The notes beneath the pieces were generated by a model. It was not told where the DNA came from. It did not search any database and saw only the letters and a program-made list of their open reading frames with translations. A DNA stretch of 64,000 nucleotides from the NCBI GenBank assembly GCA_947490145.1, contig CANLGD010000006.1:1-64000 (forward strand). The letters run 5' to 3'. This DNA comes from Flavobacteriia bacterium. GTDB taxonomy: Bacteria > Bacteroidota > Bacteroidia > Flavobacteriales_D > Crocinitomicaceae. Made by a program: the position numbers and the translations under genes. Positions 18,980 to 28,922 of this stretch are shown in pieces. Numbering within the stretch: position 1 is the stretch's first letter; each line of letters begins with the position of its first letter.

Positions 18980-21166
18980 TTAATTTGCCATTTCACTCAT
19001 AAACTTAATACGCATCAACCTCAATTCTTCCTCTGTATAATCTCCATCAAATTCATGATAAGCAGCGATTAAATTATCTGTTTCGGCATCTTTAAAATAA
19101 TCATAAATTTCTTCTTGATTATCTGGATCTAAAATATCGTCGATGTAATAATTAATATTTACTCTTGTTCCAGAAGATACGATCATTTCAATTTCTTCAA
19201 TCACATCATCCAATGATTTGCCTTGAGATTTTCCAATGTCTTCTAATGATAATTTTCTATCAATATTTTGTATCAATTGTACTTTTAAACCTGATTTATT
19301 TACCAATGATTTTACAACCAAGTCTTGTGGTCTTTCAATATCGTTTTCCTCAACATATTGTTTGATTAAAGCGATAAATGGCGCTCCGTATCTTGCTGCT
19401 TTTCCTGTTCCAACTCCTTGAATGTTTGTCATTTCATCCATTGTGATTGGATATTGAAAACACATATCTTTCAAAGATGGTTCTTGAAAAATTACGAATG
19501 GCGGAATGTTTTTTTGTTTTGAAATTGATTTTCTTAAATCAACTAATGCATCGTATAAAATCTCATCAAATGCGCCACCTTTTCCAGTTATGATTCCATT
19601 TTCATCATCTTCTGCTCCTGTGAAATCATGTTCTTTTATCAACATGAAAGATTTTGGATTTTTAATAAATTGGTGACCTAAATCAGTCATTTTAATCGTT
19701 CCGTAAGTTTCAATATCTTTTGAGATAAAACCACCAACCAAACTTTGACGAATAACAGCATTCCAAAAATGTTCATCTTTTTCCTTTCCTTCGCCAAATA
19801 AGAGATGTAAATTGTGCTTATAATTTTTGACATCAGCTGTAATATTTCCGGCCATGAAGACACACAAATATTTTGCTTTTTGTTGTTCTTCCAAGGCAAC
19901 AACCGTTTTTAATAGGATTGAGACATAATCTTTTCCTTCTGTTTTTTCTCTTGGATGTTTGCAGTTATCGCAGTAATTATTGCATTTTTTTTCGTCAAAA
20001 AATTCGCCAAAGTAATGTAAAATATATTTTCTTCGACAAACTGAGGTTTCTGAATAGGAAACCATTTCATTTAATAATTGTTTACCAATTTCTTGTTCGG
20101 CAACTGGTTTTCCCTGTAAAAATTTTTCTAGTTTCTCAATATCTTTATAGGAATAGAAAACAACACATTCGCCCTCACCGCCATCTCTTCCAGCACGTCC
20201 TGTTTCTTGGTAATAACTTTCAATTGACTTTGGAATATCGTGGTGAATTACAAAACGAACATCTGGTTTGTCAATTCCCATTCCGAAAGCTATTGTTGCC
20301 ACAATTACACTTGCTTCTTCCATTAAAAACATATCTTGATGTCTTCCTCGTGTTTGAGCGTCTAGACCAGCATGATATGGTAAGGCGTTAATTCCATTTA
20401 CATTCAATAATTCAGCTAATTCTTCCACTTTTTTGCGGCTTAAGCAATAAATAATTCCAGATTTTCCTGGTTTATTTCGAATGTATTTAATGATTTCTTT
20501 TTCTACGTCTTTTTTAGGACGAATTTCGTAATACAGATTATCTCTGTTAAAAGACGATTTATATAATTTTGCATCCAACATATTCAAGTTTTTTTGAATA
20601 TCTAATTGAACTTTAGGTGTTGCTGTTGCTGTTAATGCAATAATTGGAACATTTGAAATTTTCTCAAAGATCTCCCTTAATCGTCTATATTCTGGTCTGA
20701 AATCATGTCCCCATTCCGAGATACAATGTGCTTCATCAATTGCAAAAAAGGAGATATTCACTGATGTTAAAAAGTCAATATATTCTTGTTTGGTTAAAGA
20801 TTCTGGAGCAACATAAAGTAATTTAGTATGGCCAGCAGTGATATCAGCTTTTGCACGATTTATTTCTGTTTTTGAAAGTGATGAGTTTAAAAAGTGCGCA
20901 ATGGCATCATTATCACTCACATTTCTAATTGCGTCAACTTGGTTTTTCATTAAAGCTATCAGTGGAGAAACAACTATTGCGGTTCCTTCTGAAAGTAAAG
21001 CAGGCAACTGGTAACATAGCGATTTACCTCCACCAGTTGGCATGATAACAAAGGAATTGTTACCGTTCAAAACGTTGTTTATTATTGCTTCTTGTTCTCC
21101 TTTAAAACTATCAAATCCGAAAAATGTACTTAGAGCACCTTTTAAACTTTGTTGAACTACTTGCAT
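18980..21166 (-). CDS. recQ: ATP-dependent DNA helicase RecQ
   Basis: 3'-5' DNA helicase of 728 residues used in recombinational repair. Helicase motif I is MPTGGGKSLCYQLP (Lys48), motif II is DEAH (144-147), and motif VI ends QETGRAGRDG. The RQC region has the zinc-binding cysteines in CRRKYILHYFGE...CNNYCDNC (about 376-401), followed by a winged helix. An HRDC-like domain lies at about 530-610, with a further acidic tail that is longer than in E. coli RecQ (609). No operon partner. Confidence 0.95.
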   Translation of the reverse strand: MQVVQQSLKGALSTFFGFDSFKGEQEAIINNVLNGNNSFVIMPTGGGKSLCYQLPALLSEGTAIVVSPLIALMKNQVDAIRNVSDNDAIAHFLNSSLSKTEINRAKADITAGHTKLLYVAPESLTKQEYIDFLTSVNISFFAIDEAHCISEWGHDFRPEYRRLREIFEKISNVPIIALTATATPKVQLDIQKNLNMLDAKLYKSSFNRDNLYYEIRPKKDVEKEIIKYIRNKPGKSGIIYCLSRKKVEELAELLNVNGINALPYHAGLDAQTRGRHQDMFLMEEASVIVATIAFGMGIDKPDVRFVIHHDIPKSIESYYQETGRAGRDGGEGECVVFYSYKDIEKLEKFLQGKPVAEQEIGKQLLNEMVSYSETSVCRRKYILHYFGEFFDEKKCNNYCDNCKHPREKTEGKDYVSILLKTVVALEEQQKAKYLCVFMAGNITADVKNYKHNLHLLFGEGKEKDEHFWNAVIRQSLVGGFISKDIETYGTIKMTDLGHQFIKNPKSFMLIKEHDFTGAEDDENGIITGKGGAFDEILYDALVDLRKSISKQKNIPPFVIFQEPSLKDMCFQYPITMDEMTNIQGVGTGKAARYGAPFIALIKQYVEENDIERPQDLVVKSLVNKSGLKVQLIQNIDRKLSLEDIGKSQGKSLDDVIEEIEMIVSSGTRVNINYYIDDILDPDNQEEIYDYFKDAETDNLIAAYHEFDGDYTEEELRLMRIKFMSEMAN

Positions 21167-21773
21167 TTATTTTGGTATTTTAAAAGTTTATAGCATGAAT
21201 TTAAATTAGGTTTTGAAAAGTGACAAAATTTCAACTTGTAGAAATTTTTACCTAGCTTAAATTCTCTTTACATAATTAACTTTAAATGTACGAATTTTTA
21301 TACGAAATTAAACATTATTTATTGATTTATTTATATAAAATTGATATTTATTTAAATAAAAGTTTCTTTTTCCACTAATGTACTTGAATTTTCGTTTATT
21401 TGACTTTTTCAGACTTAAGTGTTTTTTCTTTTAGAACCAGAGAGTTTTTCTATTCAATTTATAGTTTCTTTTTAGAGCCTTGAATCTGTAATTTTAATAG
21501 GTTTGTAGAATGATGTTAAATTCTCAGGAAAATTATTCGTTTATTATCTGTTAAAAACCGATATGTATCAATATATCAACTGTTTATTTCATACTGCTGA
21601 TGTGTTTCAAATTAGTACTTGATGATTATCAATCTAATTTCTAATCATCATTTAATCAGAAGATTAAACAGATATATTTTTCCAATTATTGCTAATAATC
21701 GAGTTCAATAAAAAGAATATCGTTTTATAGCCAACTTATTGTTAACTTTGCACGTTTTTTAGGAAAACTATTT
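21167..21773. other. Long intergenic region between recQ and the FkbM gene
   Basis: 607 bases, very AT-rich, divergent between recQ (minus) and the FkbM methyltransferase (plus). No ORF with coding character. It contains a 9-base perfect inverted repeat (TGATGATTA at 21620-21628, TAATCATCA at 21642-21650) that could be an operator or hairpin, and the -7 box of the FkbM gene. The rest shows nothing I can name. Confidence 0.5.
21743..21750 (+). promoter_or_regulatory. -7 box of the FkbM methyltransferase gene
   Basis: TAACTTTG, an exact match to the -7 consensus, lies 24 bases before the GTG start at 21774. It supports that non-ATG start. Confidence 0.5.
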
Positions 21774-22502
21774 GTGAAAGATTCATTAAAATACATATTA
21801 CAAAAATCGCTTGGCTTCAAAAATTATTTGTATGTATTTGCTTTGTTTAAAATTAAAACCTTAAAACAAGATTCTAAGGAAAAAGATTTTTTTTACTTCA
21901 TGGATTTACTTTACGATGATAAAGGCATCGTTTTAGATATTGGCGCAAATATTGGAATAATGTCTTATCATTTGGCTAAAAATTTGCCTAATACTTCCAT
22001 TCATGCCTTTGAGCCAATTCCTGATAATATTTCTATTTTAAAGAAAATTATCGCCAAATTTCATTTGAAAAATATAAAATTACATGAAATTGCCTTGGGT
22101 GAAAAAAAGGGTCATGTTCAAATGGTTTTGCCCGAAAGGAATAAAGTTGTTTTTCAGGGATTAAGTCATGTTAAGCATGAGAGTATAACTGAAATGAATG
22201 AAGGTAAAGAATTTGATGTTGAAATAGATTCTTTGGATAATTTATTTAAGGGTGAATTAATTCAAGCCATAAAAATTGATGTAGAAAATTTTGAGTATTT
22301 TGTGTTGAAAGGTGCTGAAAGAATTTTAAATGCAAATAAACCGATTATTTACGCTGAATTGTGGGATAATTTGAATAGAATAAATTGTTTTAATTTACTA
22401 TTATCAATTGATTATGCTGTATTTGTAGTTGAAAAAAATCAATTAATAGGCTACGACGAAAAAATTCACAACAAACAAAATTTTATTTTTATTGCAAATT
22501 AG
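21774..22502 (+). CDS. FkbM family methyltransferase
   Basis: 242 residues from a GTG start. The SAM-binding motif VLDIGANIGIMSYHL (about 57-71), the acidic HAFEPIPDN and the family signature IKIDVENFEYFVLKGAERIL (about 168-187) identify FkbM. These enzymes O-methylate small molecules or sugars, often surface glycans. It lies 56 bases before prfB on the same strand but there is no functional link. The substrate is unknown. Confidence 0.85.
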   Translation: MKDSLKYILQKSLGFKNYLYVFALFKIKTLKQDSKEKDFFYFMDLLYDDKGIVLDIGANIGIMSYHLAKNLPNTSIHAFEPIPDNISILKKIIAKFHLKNIKLHEIALGEKKGHVQMVLPERNKVVFQGLSHVKHESITEMNEGKEFDVEIDSLDNLFKGELIQAIKIDVENFEYFVLKGAERILNANKPIIYAELWDNLNRINCFNLLLSIDYAVFVVEKNQLIGYDEKIHNKQNFIFIAN

Positions 22503-22558
22503 CGTCAATTACAAGAACGTACAATAGTAAATATAATTAATTTACAAAGAAACTTATT

Positions 22559-23644
22559 ATGGTTAATCAAGAACAGATTAAGGAAATAAATAAACGAATT
22601 GAGGCAATTTCTGTTTACTTAAAAATAAACGAAAAGCGCATTGAATTAAATGAAATTGAATTAAAAACGCAAGATCCAAGTTTTTGGGATGATCCTAAAA
22701 AAGCAGAAATTCAAATGAAATCGCTTCGTTCCACTAAATATTGGATTGAAACCTATGACCACCTAAAACGTTCAGCTGATGATGTTGAAGTTTTAATTGA
22801 TTTCGTGAAAGAAGATGTTGCTGAAGAATCTGAATTAGACGCTTCATATAAAACTTTATTGACTGATGTTGATGAGTTAGAATTGAAAAACATGCTTTCT
22901 GGTGAAGAAGATCAATTAAGTGCAGTTTTACAAATTACGTCTGGAGCTGGCGGAACAGAAAGTTGCGATTGGGCATCAATGTTGATGCGAATGTACATGA
23001 TGTGGGGACAAAAAAATGGTTACAAACTGAAAGAATTAAATTTCCAAGAAGGGGATGTGGCTGGAATTAAAACAGTTACAATTGAATTTGAAGGAGAATT
23101 TGCTTTTGGTTATTTAAAAGGAGAAAATGGAGTTCATCGTTTGGTAAGAATTTCACCTTTTGATTCAAATGCAAAAAGACATACTTCTTTTGTTTCTGTT
23201 TACGTTTATCCTCTAGTTGATGATACGATTGAAATAAATATTAATCCAGCAGATATTACTTTTGAAACGTTCCGTTCTGGTGGCGCTGGTGGACAAAATG
23301 TAAATAAAGTTGAAACAGCCGTAAGACTTCGACATGCTCCATCTGGAATTATCATTGAAAACTCTGAATCACGCTCTCAATTAGGTAATAAAGAAAAAGC
23401 AATCCAATTGTTAAAATCACAATTATACGAATTGGAATACCGCGCAAAAATGGAAAAACGAAATGAAATTGAGTCTAACAAAAAGAAAATTGAGTGGGGT
23501 TCTCAAATACGAAATTATGTAATGCAACCTTATAAATTGGTAAAAGACGTTAGAACGGGTTATGAAACAGGAAATGTTGAAGCTGTGATGGATGGAGATA
23601 TTACTGGTTTTTTGAAAGCTTATTTAATGACTTACGGAAGTTAA
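22559..23644 (+). CDS. prfB: Peptide chain release factor 2, without programmed frameshift
   Basis: Terminates translation at UGA and UAA. 361 residues with the GGQ motif at 244-246 ([11 protein letters not shown]) and the SPF stop-reading tripeptide at 199-201. The N-terminus aligns over its full length with RF2 and is encoded in one continuous frame. At the usual recoding site the sequence reads through as YLKINEK, with no CUU-UGA and no in-frame stop. The autoregulatory +1 frameshift of many bacteria is therefore absent here. Confidence 0.96.
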   Translation: MVNQEQIKEINKRIEAISVYLKINEKRIELNEIELKTQDPSFWDDPKKAEIQMKSLRSTKYWIETYDHLKRSADDVEVLIDFVKEDVAEESELDASYKTLLTDVDELELKNMLSGEEDQLSAVLQITSGAGGTESCDWASMLMRMYMMWGQKNGYKLKELNFQEGDVAGIKTVTIEFEGEFAFGYLKGENGVHRLVRISPFDSNAKRHTSFVSVYVYPLVDDTIEININPADITFETFRSGGAGGQNVNKVETAVRLRHAPSGIIIENSESRSQLGNKEKAIQLLKSQLYELEYRAKMEKRNEIESNKKKIEWGSQIRNYVMQPYKLVKDVRTGYETGNVEAVMDGDITGFLKAYLMTYGS

Positions 23645-23843
23645 TTGGGTAAAAACTAAGAAGGGCTGCAAACAGTAGGTGGTCATAGTCACACAAAATC
23701 TTATTACGAGGTAGAATAAAGACGTCAAAATATCTTTTTTTCCTAAAATCCTTTTATCCAAAATTAATAATTGAACATTAAATCTTTTTTTGAAAAAAAA
23801 CGTTTATCTTAACACATAAACAAAAGCCTTTGGGGTAAAACTG

Positions 23844-24635
23844 TTATTTTTTTAGCAAATTTATATCGTAAGTTCTTGAGACAGGAATTAAATTACTAAA
23901 GTGATTTAATTTAATTTTATAGGCTTGAGCTCTACCTTTTACTTCATCTAAAAAATATGGATTAATCAAATATGATTTATGAACTCTATTAAAAACTACT
24001 TGTTCATTGATTAACATTTCTTCAATTTTTTTTAATGAAATTCTTTCCATAGATTTAGCAGAATCATTTTCATTTTTCATATAATAGGTTACGACATAAT
24101 TATCATTTGCTTCAAAACAGATAATATTTTTTATTGCAACCTCTAATAATAATTTACCATTAGCATTTTCTAAATGAAATAATTTATCTTCTTCTGCTTC
24201 AGAATTTTCATCGTTTTTTAAAGAAACATTTCCAAGTTTAGAAAGTTTTTCCTCTGTTTCCTTATAAAGGAAATAAAATAAGGAAAGAAAAGTAGGCAGT
24301 AAAGAGGCTATGAAGAAAGAGGAAACGAAAACTAAATAATGATTCAATTTTGTTGCAGTAAAAAACCAAATTAAGGAACTACCCAAAATTCCGATTCCTA
24401 AAAAAGATCCTGAAAAAATTAGTTTATTTAGTCCTTTGCGTTTTTTGGTTTTAAGTAAAAAATCAAGGTAAGAAAATTCAAAAGAAAAGAAAACACAGAA
24501 AACAATGAAAAAGTATAAAAATAAATTTAAATTTAAGTCAATATATTCATAAGATGCAAAAAATAGGTTTGTCAAAACTTGATAAAAAGCAAAAGACAAA
24601 GCAATAAATAAATTATTTTTTGATGAGGTGGTCAT
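23844..24635 (-). CDS. Membrane-anchored LytTR transcriptional regulator
   Basis: 263 residues. The N-terminal half holds four hydrophobic segments (about 8-28, 36-58, 70-93, 100-122). After an acidic linker, residues about 160-262 form a LytTR DNA-binding domain (KNIICFEANDNYVVTYY, FNRVHKSYLINPYFLDEV, LIPVSRTY). No receiver domain is present, so this looks like a one-component regulator held in the membrane. It overlaps the upstream TPR gene by four bases (ATGA), so the two are made together and probably form a signalling pair. Confidence 0.85.
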   Translation of the reverse strand: MTTSSKNNLFIALSFAFYQVLTNLFFASYEYIDLNLNLFLYFFIVFCVFFSFEFSYLDFLLKTKKRKGLNKLIFSGSFLGIGILGSSLIWFFTATKLNHYLVFVSSFFIASLLPTFLSLFYFLYKETEEKLSKLGNVSLKNDENSEAEEDKLFHLENANGKLLLEVAIKNIICFEANDNYVVTYYMKNENDSAKSMERISLKKIEEMLINEQVVFNRVHKSYLINPYFLDEVKGRAQAYKIKLNHFSNLIPVSRTYDINLLKK

Positions 24636-25771
24636 TGTTGTTTTTCGCTCGTTAACTTTTTAATACCAAATAGAATTAACCCTATAGAAATAAGTAAAAT
24701 TAGGACAACAAACCAGGTAATCTTTTGTTCGTACTTTTCATTTTTCAGAGCTAAATTACGTTCTTCCTGAACTAGCTTTATTTCCAATTCTTTTTTTGTA
24801 AGTTCATTTTTATAAGTCAAATCTTCTATTTGATTTTTGATTTCACTATTCGTTAATTCGTTGTTTTTTATAATGTATTTTTTATAAATCTTATTAGCAT
24901 TAAGAATATTGTTTTGTGCTTCAAATACGGCAATTTTTAACAAATAAACGTCTAAAATATGGTTCCAAATTTGATTTTTGATTGATAAATCTTCCGCTTC
25001 GGAAATACATTTCAAAGCAGCTCCAAAATTGTTTACTTGAAGATTATATTGTCCTTGTAATTTTGAATAAACAATATTTTCTTCCAGCTGTGCATTTTTA
25101 ATATTTTTTTCAATTTTATCAAGAATCATTTTTGCTTGATATTCATTTTTTAAATTCAAATAAACTTCAACAATTCCTAAGTTAGCAAAAATAATTCCTT
25201 GGTTGTTTTTAAACTTTTCTTCAATAATCAATGAATTATTAAAATAGGACAAAGCTAAATCATATTTCTTCAATTCTTTGTAAGAATCGCCTAAATTGTA
25301 ATAACGAATAGATTTTTGTAGTTGATTGGTTCCCTTTTCTTCAATTTCTAAACTCCTTGAAAAGTATTTTATTGCTTGTTTGTAATTTTTTTGATGTTGG
25401 TAAATTACACCTATATTGTTTAAACAAGCGGAAACTCTTCCATTGTCGCTTATCTTTTCAGATAAATTTAGCGCATGAATGTAATTTTCTAATGAGGAAA
25501 TATAATATCCTCTATTTTTATTTATGATCCCAAGAAGAGTATAAGCATTTATCTGATATAGGTTTGCTGGTCGGTTTTTAAGTTTATCCAGAATTTTATA
25601 TGCTGTAATTTCGGCATCCTTAGGATTATTTTTTTCATAAAAAACAAAAGCAAGACTATCTAATTTATTTAACTCTTTAGATTTTTCTTTGTTCAAATTT
25701 TGAGCAAAACCATTATGCTCACCAATTTTTAGTAAGAGTATATAGAAAAAAAATAACTTAAATTGTTTCAT
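24632..25771 (-). CDS. TPR-repeat sensor-like membrane protein
   Basis: 379 residues. A signal peptide ends at about residue 24 (GFAQ). Tetratricopeptide repeats fill about 40-300 (for example NIGVIYQHQKNYKQAIKYFSR and YNLGDSYKELKKYDLALSYF), then a coiled segment and one transmembrane helix at about 349-371 with a short basic tail. This resembles the periplasmic input half of Bacteroidota TPR sensor kinases, but without a kinase. It overlaps the LytTR gene, which would be the output half. Confidence 0.85.
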   Translation of the reverse strand: MKQFKLFFFYILLLKIGEHNGFAQNLNKEKSKELNKLDSLAFVFYEKNNPKDAEITAYKILDKLKNRPANLYQINAYTLLGIINKNRGYYISSLENYIHALNLSEKISDNGRVSACLNNIGVIYQHQKNYKQAIKYFSRSLEIEEKGTNQLQKSIRYYNLGDSYKELKKYDLALSYFNNSLIIEEKFKNNQGIIFANLGIVEVYLNLKNEYQAKMILDKIEKNIKNAQLEENIVYSKLQGQYNLQVNNFGAALKCISEAEDLSIKNQIWNHILDVYLLKIAVFEAQNNILNANKIYKKYIIKNNELTNSEIKNQIEDLTYKNELTKKELEIKLVQEERNLALKNEKYEQKITWFVVLILLISIGLILFGIKKLTSEKQQ

Positions 25772-25828
25772 AAATGTAGCGCAAAATAAAACAATTTTTG
25801 CATAATGAACGCATTTTGTTTGTTTTTT

Positions 25829-27961
25829 TTACAACACACTTAATATTTTTATTTCAGTTCTTCTATTTTCTTGATGTTCTTCATCAGAGCACTTAACATT
25901 ATTTTTACAGCGATTCACTAATTTAGTTTCACCATAACCTTTGGCAACAATGTTTTGCTTTTTTATTCCTTTTGTTAGAAGATAGTTAACACAACTTTGA
26001 GCTCTAGCTTGCGAAAGTTTCTGATTTGCTGCATCTCCTCCTCTACTATCTGTATGGGAGCTTAGCTCAACTTTGATATTATCATTTTCAAGTAAAAAGT
26101 CAGATAATTTATCTAATTCTTTTGTACTTTCTGGACGAAGATTTGCTTTTCCAAAATCATAAAATACATTTTCAATTTTGAAGCTAGTTCCAGCTACAAT
26201 TTTTGTCATAAGTACTTCTTTTTTTGCTTCATTTTCTCTAGTGTAAGTTTTGATAGAATCCAATTTATCAATAAAGCCTTTTTTAGTTAATAATAACTCA
26301 TAATTACCATTTCTAGGTAGTTTTAATCTTAATTGTCCTATTGAATCCGTTTCAAATTCCATTACTTTATTTGTAATTGTATTTCTCAATTGAACCGCTG
26401 TATTGGCTAGCGGCTCGCCGGATTTATCATCTTTTACAAGCGTGTTTACTATTACTGTTTTTGGATTAAGTAAAATAGCTCGTTTTATGGTATCTAAGTT
26501 CTTTAGATCGAATGTAGAAAAAATTTCTTGGTGATTTTCATAATCATCGTCGCCCAGGTAAAAAGTATATTTTTTATCCTTCTTCGCTTTGAAATTTATT
26601 ACTCCATTGTCATCACTTACCAACGAATCAATTACTTTATTGTTTTCATCTTTTATTAAAACCAAGGTTTGGGGAATCGGTTTTCTACCTTTTAGATTTT
26701 CCAAAATTGTAGCAACAATATTTATTTCTAAATTATTTAATTTAAATGTGTAAATATTATCTACAAATTTAAAATCTTTTCGGTTATTTGTGTAGTAACC
26801 TGTTAAACCATCATTTTTGAAAACCACTGCAAAATCATCTCCATAAGAATTTAATGGATATCCTAAATTTACTACATTATCAAATTGTCCTTCATTCATT
26901 CTTGATGAAAAAACATCTAATCCACCTAAACCAAGATGTCCATCGCTAGCAAAATAAAAATCGTTTACATTGATATAGGGAAACATTTCATTTTCAAAAG
27001 TATTAATAGTAGGACCTAAATTTACAGGTTTTTCCCATGTTCCATTTAAGTTTTCACTTTTCCAAATATCTGATCCGCCAAGTCCTCCAGGCATATCTGA
27101 GCTGAAATAAAGCGTTAAACCATCTTCTGATAAAAATGGTTGAGCAATAAAATAAGTTCGATCATTAAATGGAAATTCTACTTCTGAATTTGTTTTTTCA
27201 TCATATATAAAAATTCCAGTTTTTGTTAACTCATTTTCTTTTAAATTTTTAAAGTTTTTTGAAAAATACCAAATTTGATTTTTTTGGTCATAATAGGCCG
27301 CGCCATCATGATTTATACTTAATATATCATTTACTGGTTTTATTGTTTTTAATTTATCGTTGTAAATATATTGATCTAAAAAACTTCTATTGTCGTAGTT
27401 TGCTGTTTTTCCTGAAAAATTTCTGTGAGAACTAAATGAAATTCCATTTGGTACGATTACTGGACCAAAATCTCCTGTTCCAGAATTAAAAGGGGTTATT
27501 TCTATGGTAGATCCTAGTGTATCTTTTGATAATTTTTCCCAAGGTTTTTCGCTTTTGTTTAGCATTAAAAAATCTTTTTTCGGTCCTGTTGCACCAGCAA
27601 TTAATTCTGAATTTAATAAATCATACAACTTTAGATATTGACCTAAAAAATGTCTTAATTTGAATAAATTATACAAATCATCAAAAGAAAATTCACTTTC
27701 CTTTTCAATTTTTTCATAAACCTTTAGAGCAAACCAAAAGTCATTACTTTTTATTCCAGCAAGTGCTGCATTTCTATATTCTTTAAAAAAATCTTTTGAA
27801 TTTATTTTATCTTTGAAGCATAAATCTTCGTAAATTAACTTAGCATCAGCAAAACGATAACTTGCTATATATTCTTCCGCTTTTTTTATTTTTAAATCTA
27901 CTTGAGAAAAACTAAAAAGTGAAGCAAATAATAAGATTGTTAGAAGTATATTTTTTTTCAT
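25829..27961 (-). CDS. OmpA-family protein with PD40 repeats (type IX secretion associated)
   Basis: 710 residues with a signal peptide ending SFSQ (about 20). The N-terminal region is TPR-like (20-130), followed by PD40/WD40-like beta-propeller strands (about 150-410: LYFSSDMPGGLGGSDIWKS). Carboxypeptidase-regulatory-like beta domains follow (about 415-570), and the C-terminus is an OmpA peptidoglycan-binding domain (about 590-710, SSHTDSRGGDAANQKLSQARA). The architecture matches PorE-type proteins that tie type IX machinery to the cell wall. It is 12 bases after the PorP/SprF-like gene in one operon. Confidence 0.88.
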   Translation of the reverse strand: MKKNILLTILLFASLFSFSQVDLKIKKAEEYIASYRFADAKLIYEDLCFKDKINSKDFFKEYRNAALAGIKSNDFWFALKVYEKIEKESEFSFDDLYNLFKLRHFLGQYLKLYDLLNSELIAGATGPKKDFLMLNKSEKPWEKLSKDTLGSTIEITPFNSGTGDFGPVIVPNGISFSSHRNFSGKTANYDNRSFLDQYIYNDKLKTIKPVNDILSINHDGAAYYDQKNQIWYFSKNFKNLKENELTKTGIFIYDEKTNSEVEFPFNDRTYFIAQPFLSEDGLTLYFSSDMPGGLGGSDIWKSENLNGTWEKPVNLGPTINTFENEMFPYINVNDFYFASDGHLGLGGLDVFSSRMNEGQFDNVVNLGYPLNSYGDDFAVVFKNDGLTGYYTNNRKDFKFVDNIYTFKLNNLEINIVATILENLKGRKPIPQTLVLIKDENNKVIDSLVSDDNGVINFKAKKDKKYTFYLGDDDYENHQEIFSTFDLKNLDTIKRAILLNPKTVIVNTLVKDDKSGEPLANTAVQLRNTITNKVMEFETDSIGQLRLKLPRNGNYELLLTKKGFIDKLDSIKTYTRENEAKKEVLMTKIVAGTSFKIENVFYDFGKANLRPESTKELDKLSDFLLENDNIKVELSSHTDSRGGDAANQKLSQARAQSCVNYLLTKGIKKQNIVAKGYGETKLVNRCKNNVKCSDEEHQENRRTEIKILSVL

Positions 27962-27973
27962 ATTTATGTAAAT

Positions 27974-28900
27974 TTAAAAATATCTTGGAGAACCAAAAGC
28001 TTTGTTTTTATTAAAATCATAAGTGACCATAATTTCGTGTGATCCTGCATTTTTAAGGGAACTCAATCCGTTAATCGGGAAATCAAAACCATAACCAATC
28101 ATTAGTGATTCTTTGTGCTGATAAGCAAAATTAAATCCTACTGATTCATTGTAGCGGTACATTAAACCCAACCACCAAGTTTTATTTAGAAATAAATTTG
28201 CATTTAAATCGACTGTGATAGGTGCGTTGGCGGTCATTTTCAACAACATACTTGTTTTTAAATCAAGAATTGAATTTATTGGAAAAACATAACCTGTACT
28301 TAGAAAAAAATGTCTTTTTGTATATGCGTTACTTATTAAAATTGATTTATTTTTCAATTTCGTTTCCAAAATTCTTGGTGAACTTAAACCCAGATAAAAT
28401 CGTGTTGTACTATAATATAGTCCTGAACCAATGTTAAAAGTTGTTTTTGTAAGTGAAACTAAATAATCAGTTTCATCAGCGTCTTTTGCAACTAATTTAT
28501 TATAATCAACGGACATTAAATCTCCTCCGGCTGAAAGTCCTAGATTTAATTTACTTCGATTTTTAAAATGTAAAGTGTAAGCATAATTTCCATAAAAACT
28601 GGTTCTATTTCTTGCGCCAATATTGTCGTTTACCAAATTTAAACCAACAGCCATATTTTTAGCTTTTATGGGGCTGTGTGCTGATAAAAATTGAGTAATA
28701 GGTGCACCTTTGATTCCGACCCATTGAGCTCGAACTACGCCGACAACACTTAAATCGTTATGGCTACCTGCATAGGCAGGATTAAAATGCAATGGATTAA
28801 ACATATACAAACTTGATTGTTCATCTTGCTGCGCTGAATAGTTGTTTACAAGAAAGACAAGTGAACTTACCAATACTATTTTATTAAAAATTGTCTTCAT
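27974..28900 (-). CDS. PorP/SprF-family outer-membrane protein
   Basis: 308 residues with a signal peptide (to about NNYSAQ, 24). The mature protein begins with the family pattern LYMFNPLHFNPAYAGS and continues as a beta barrel of alternating strands, ending YFNKNKAFGSPRYF-like at the C-terminus. PorP/SprF paralogues assist secretion or anchoring of type-B CTD cargo. It is encoded 22 bases after such a cargo gene and just before the OmpA/PD40 gene, so its partner is probably the 1187-residue protein. Confidence 0.9.
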   Translation of the reverse strand: MKTIFNKIVLVSSLVFLVNNYSAQQDEQSSLYMFNPLHFNPAYAGSHNDLSVVGVVRAQWVGIKGAPITQFLSAHSPIKAKNMAVGLNLVNDNIGARNRTSFYGNYAYTLHFKNRSKLNLGLSAGGDLMSVDYNKLVAKDADETDYLVSLTKTTFNIGSGLYYSTTRFYLGLSSPRILETKLKNKSILISNAYTKRHFFLSTGYVFPINSILDLKTSMLLKMTANAPITVDLNANLFLNKTWWLGLMYRYNESVGFNFAYQHKESLMIGYGFDFPINGLSSLKNAGSHEIMVTYDFNKNKAFGSPRYF

Positions 28901-28922
28901 ACTAACACGTATTTATAATTTA

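Noticed and set aside
19873-20391. 172-codon open frame on the plus strand
   Set aside because: It lies fully antisense to the conserved helicase core of recQ and its translation has no family character.
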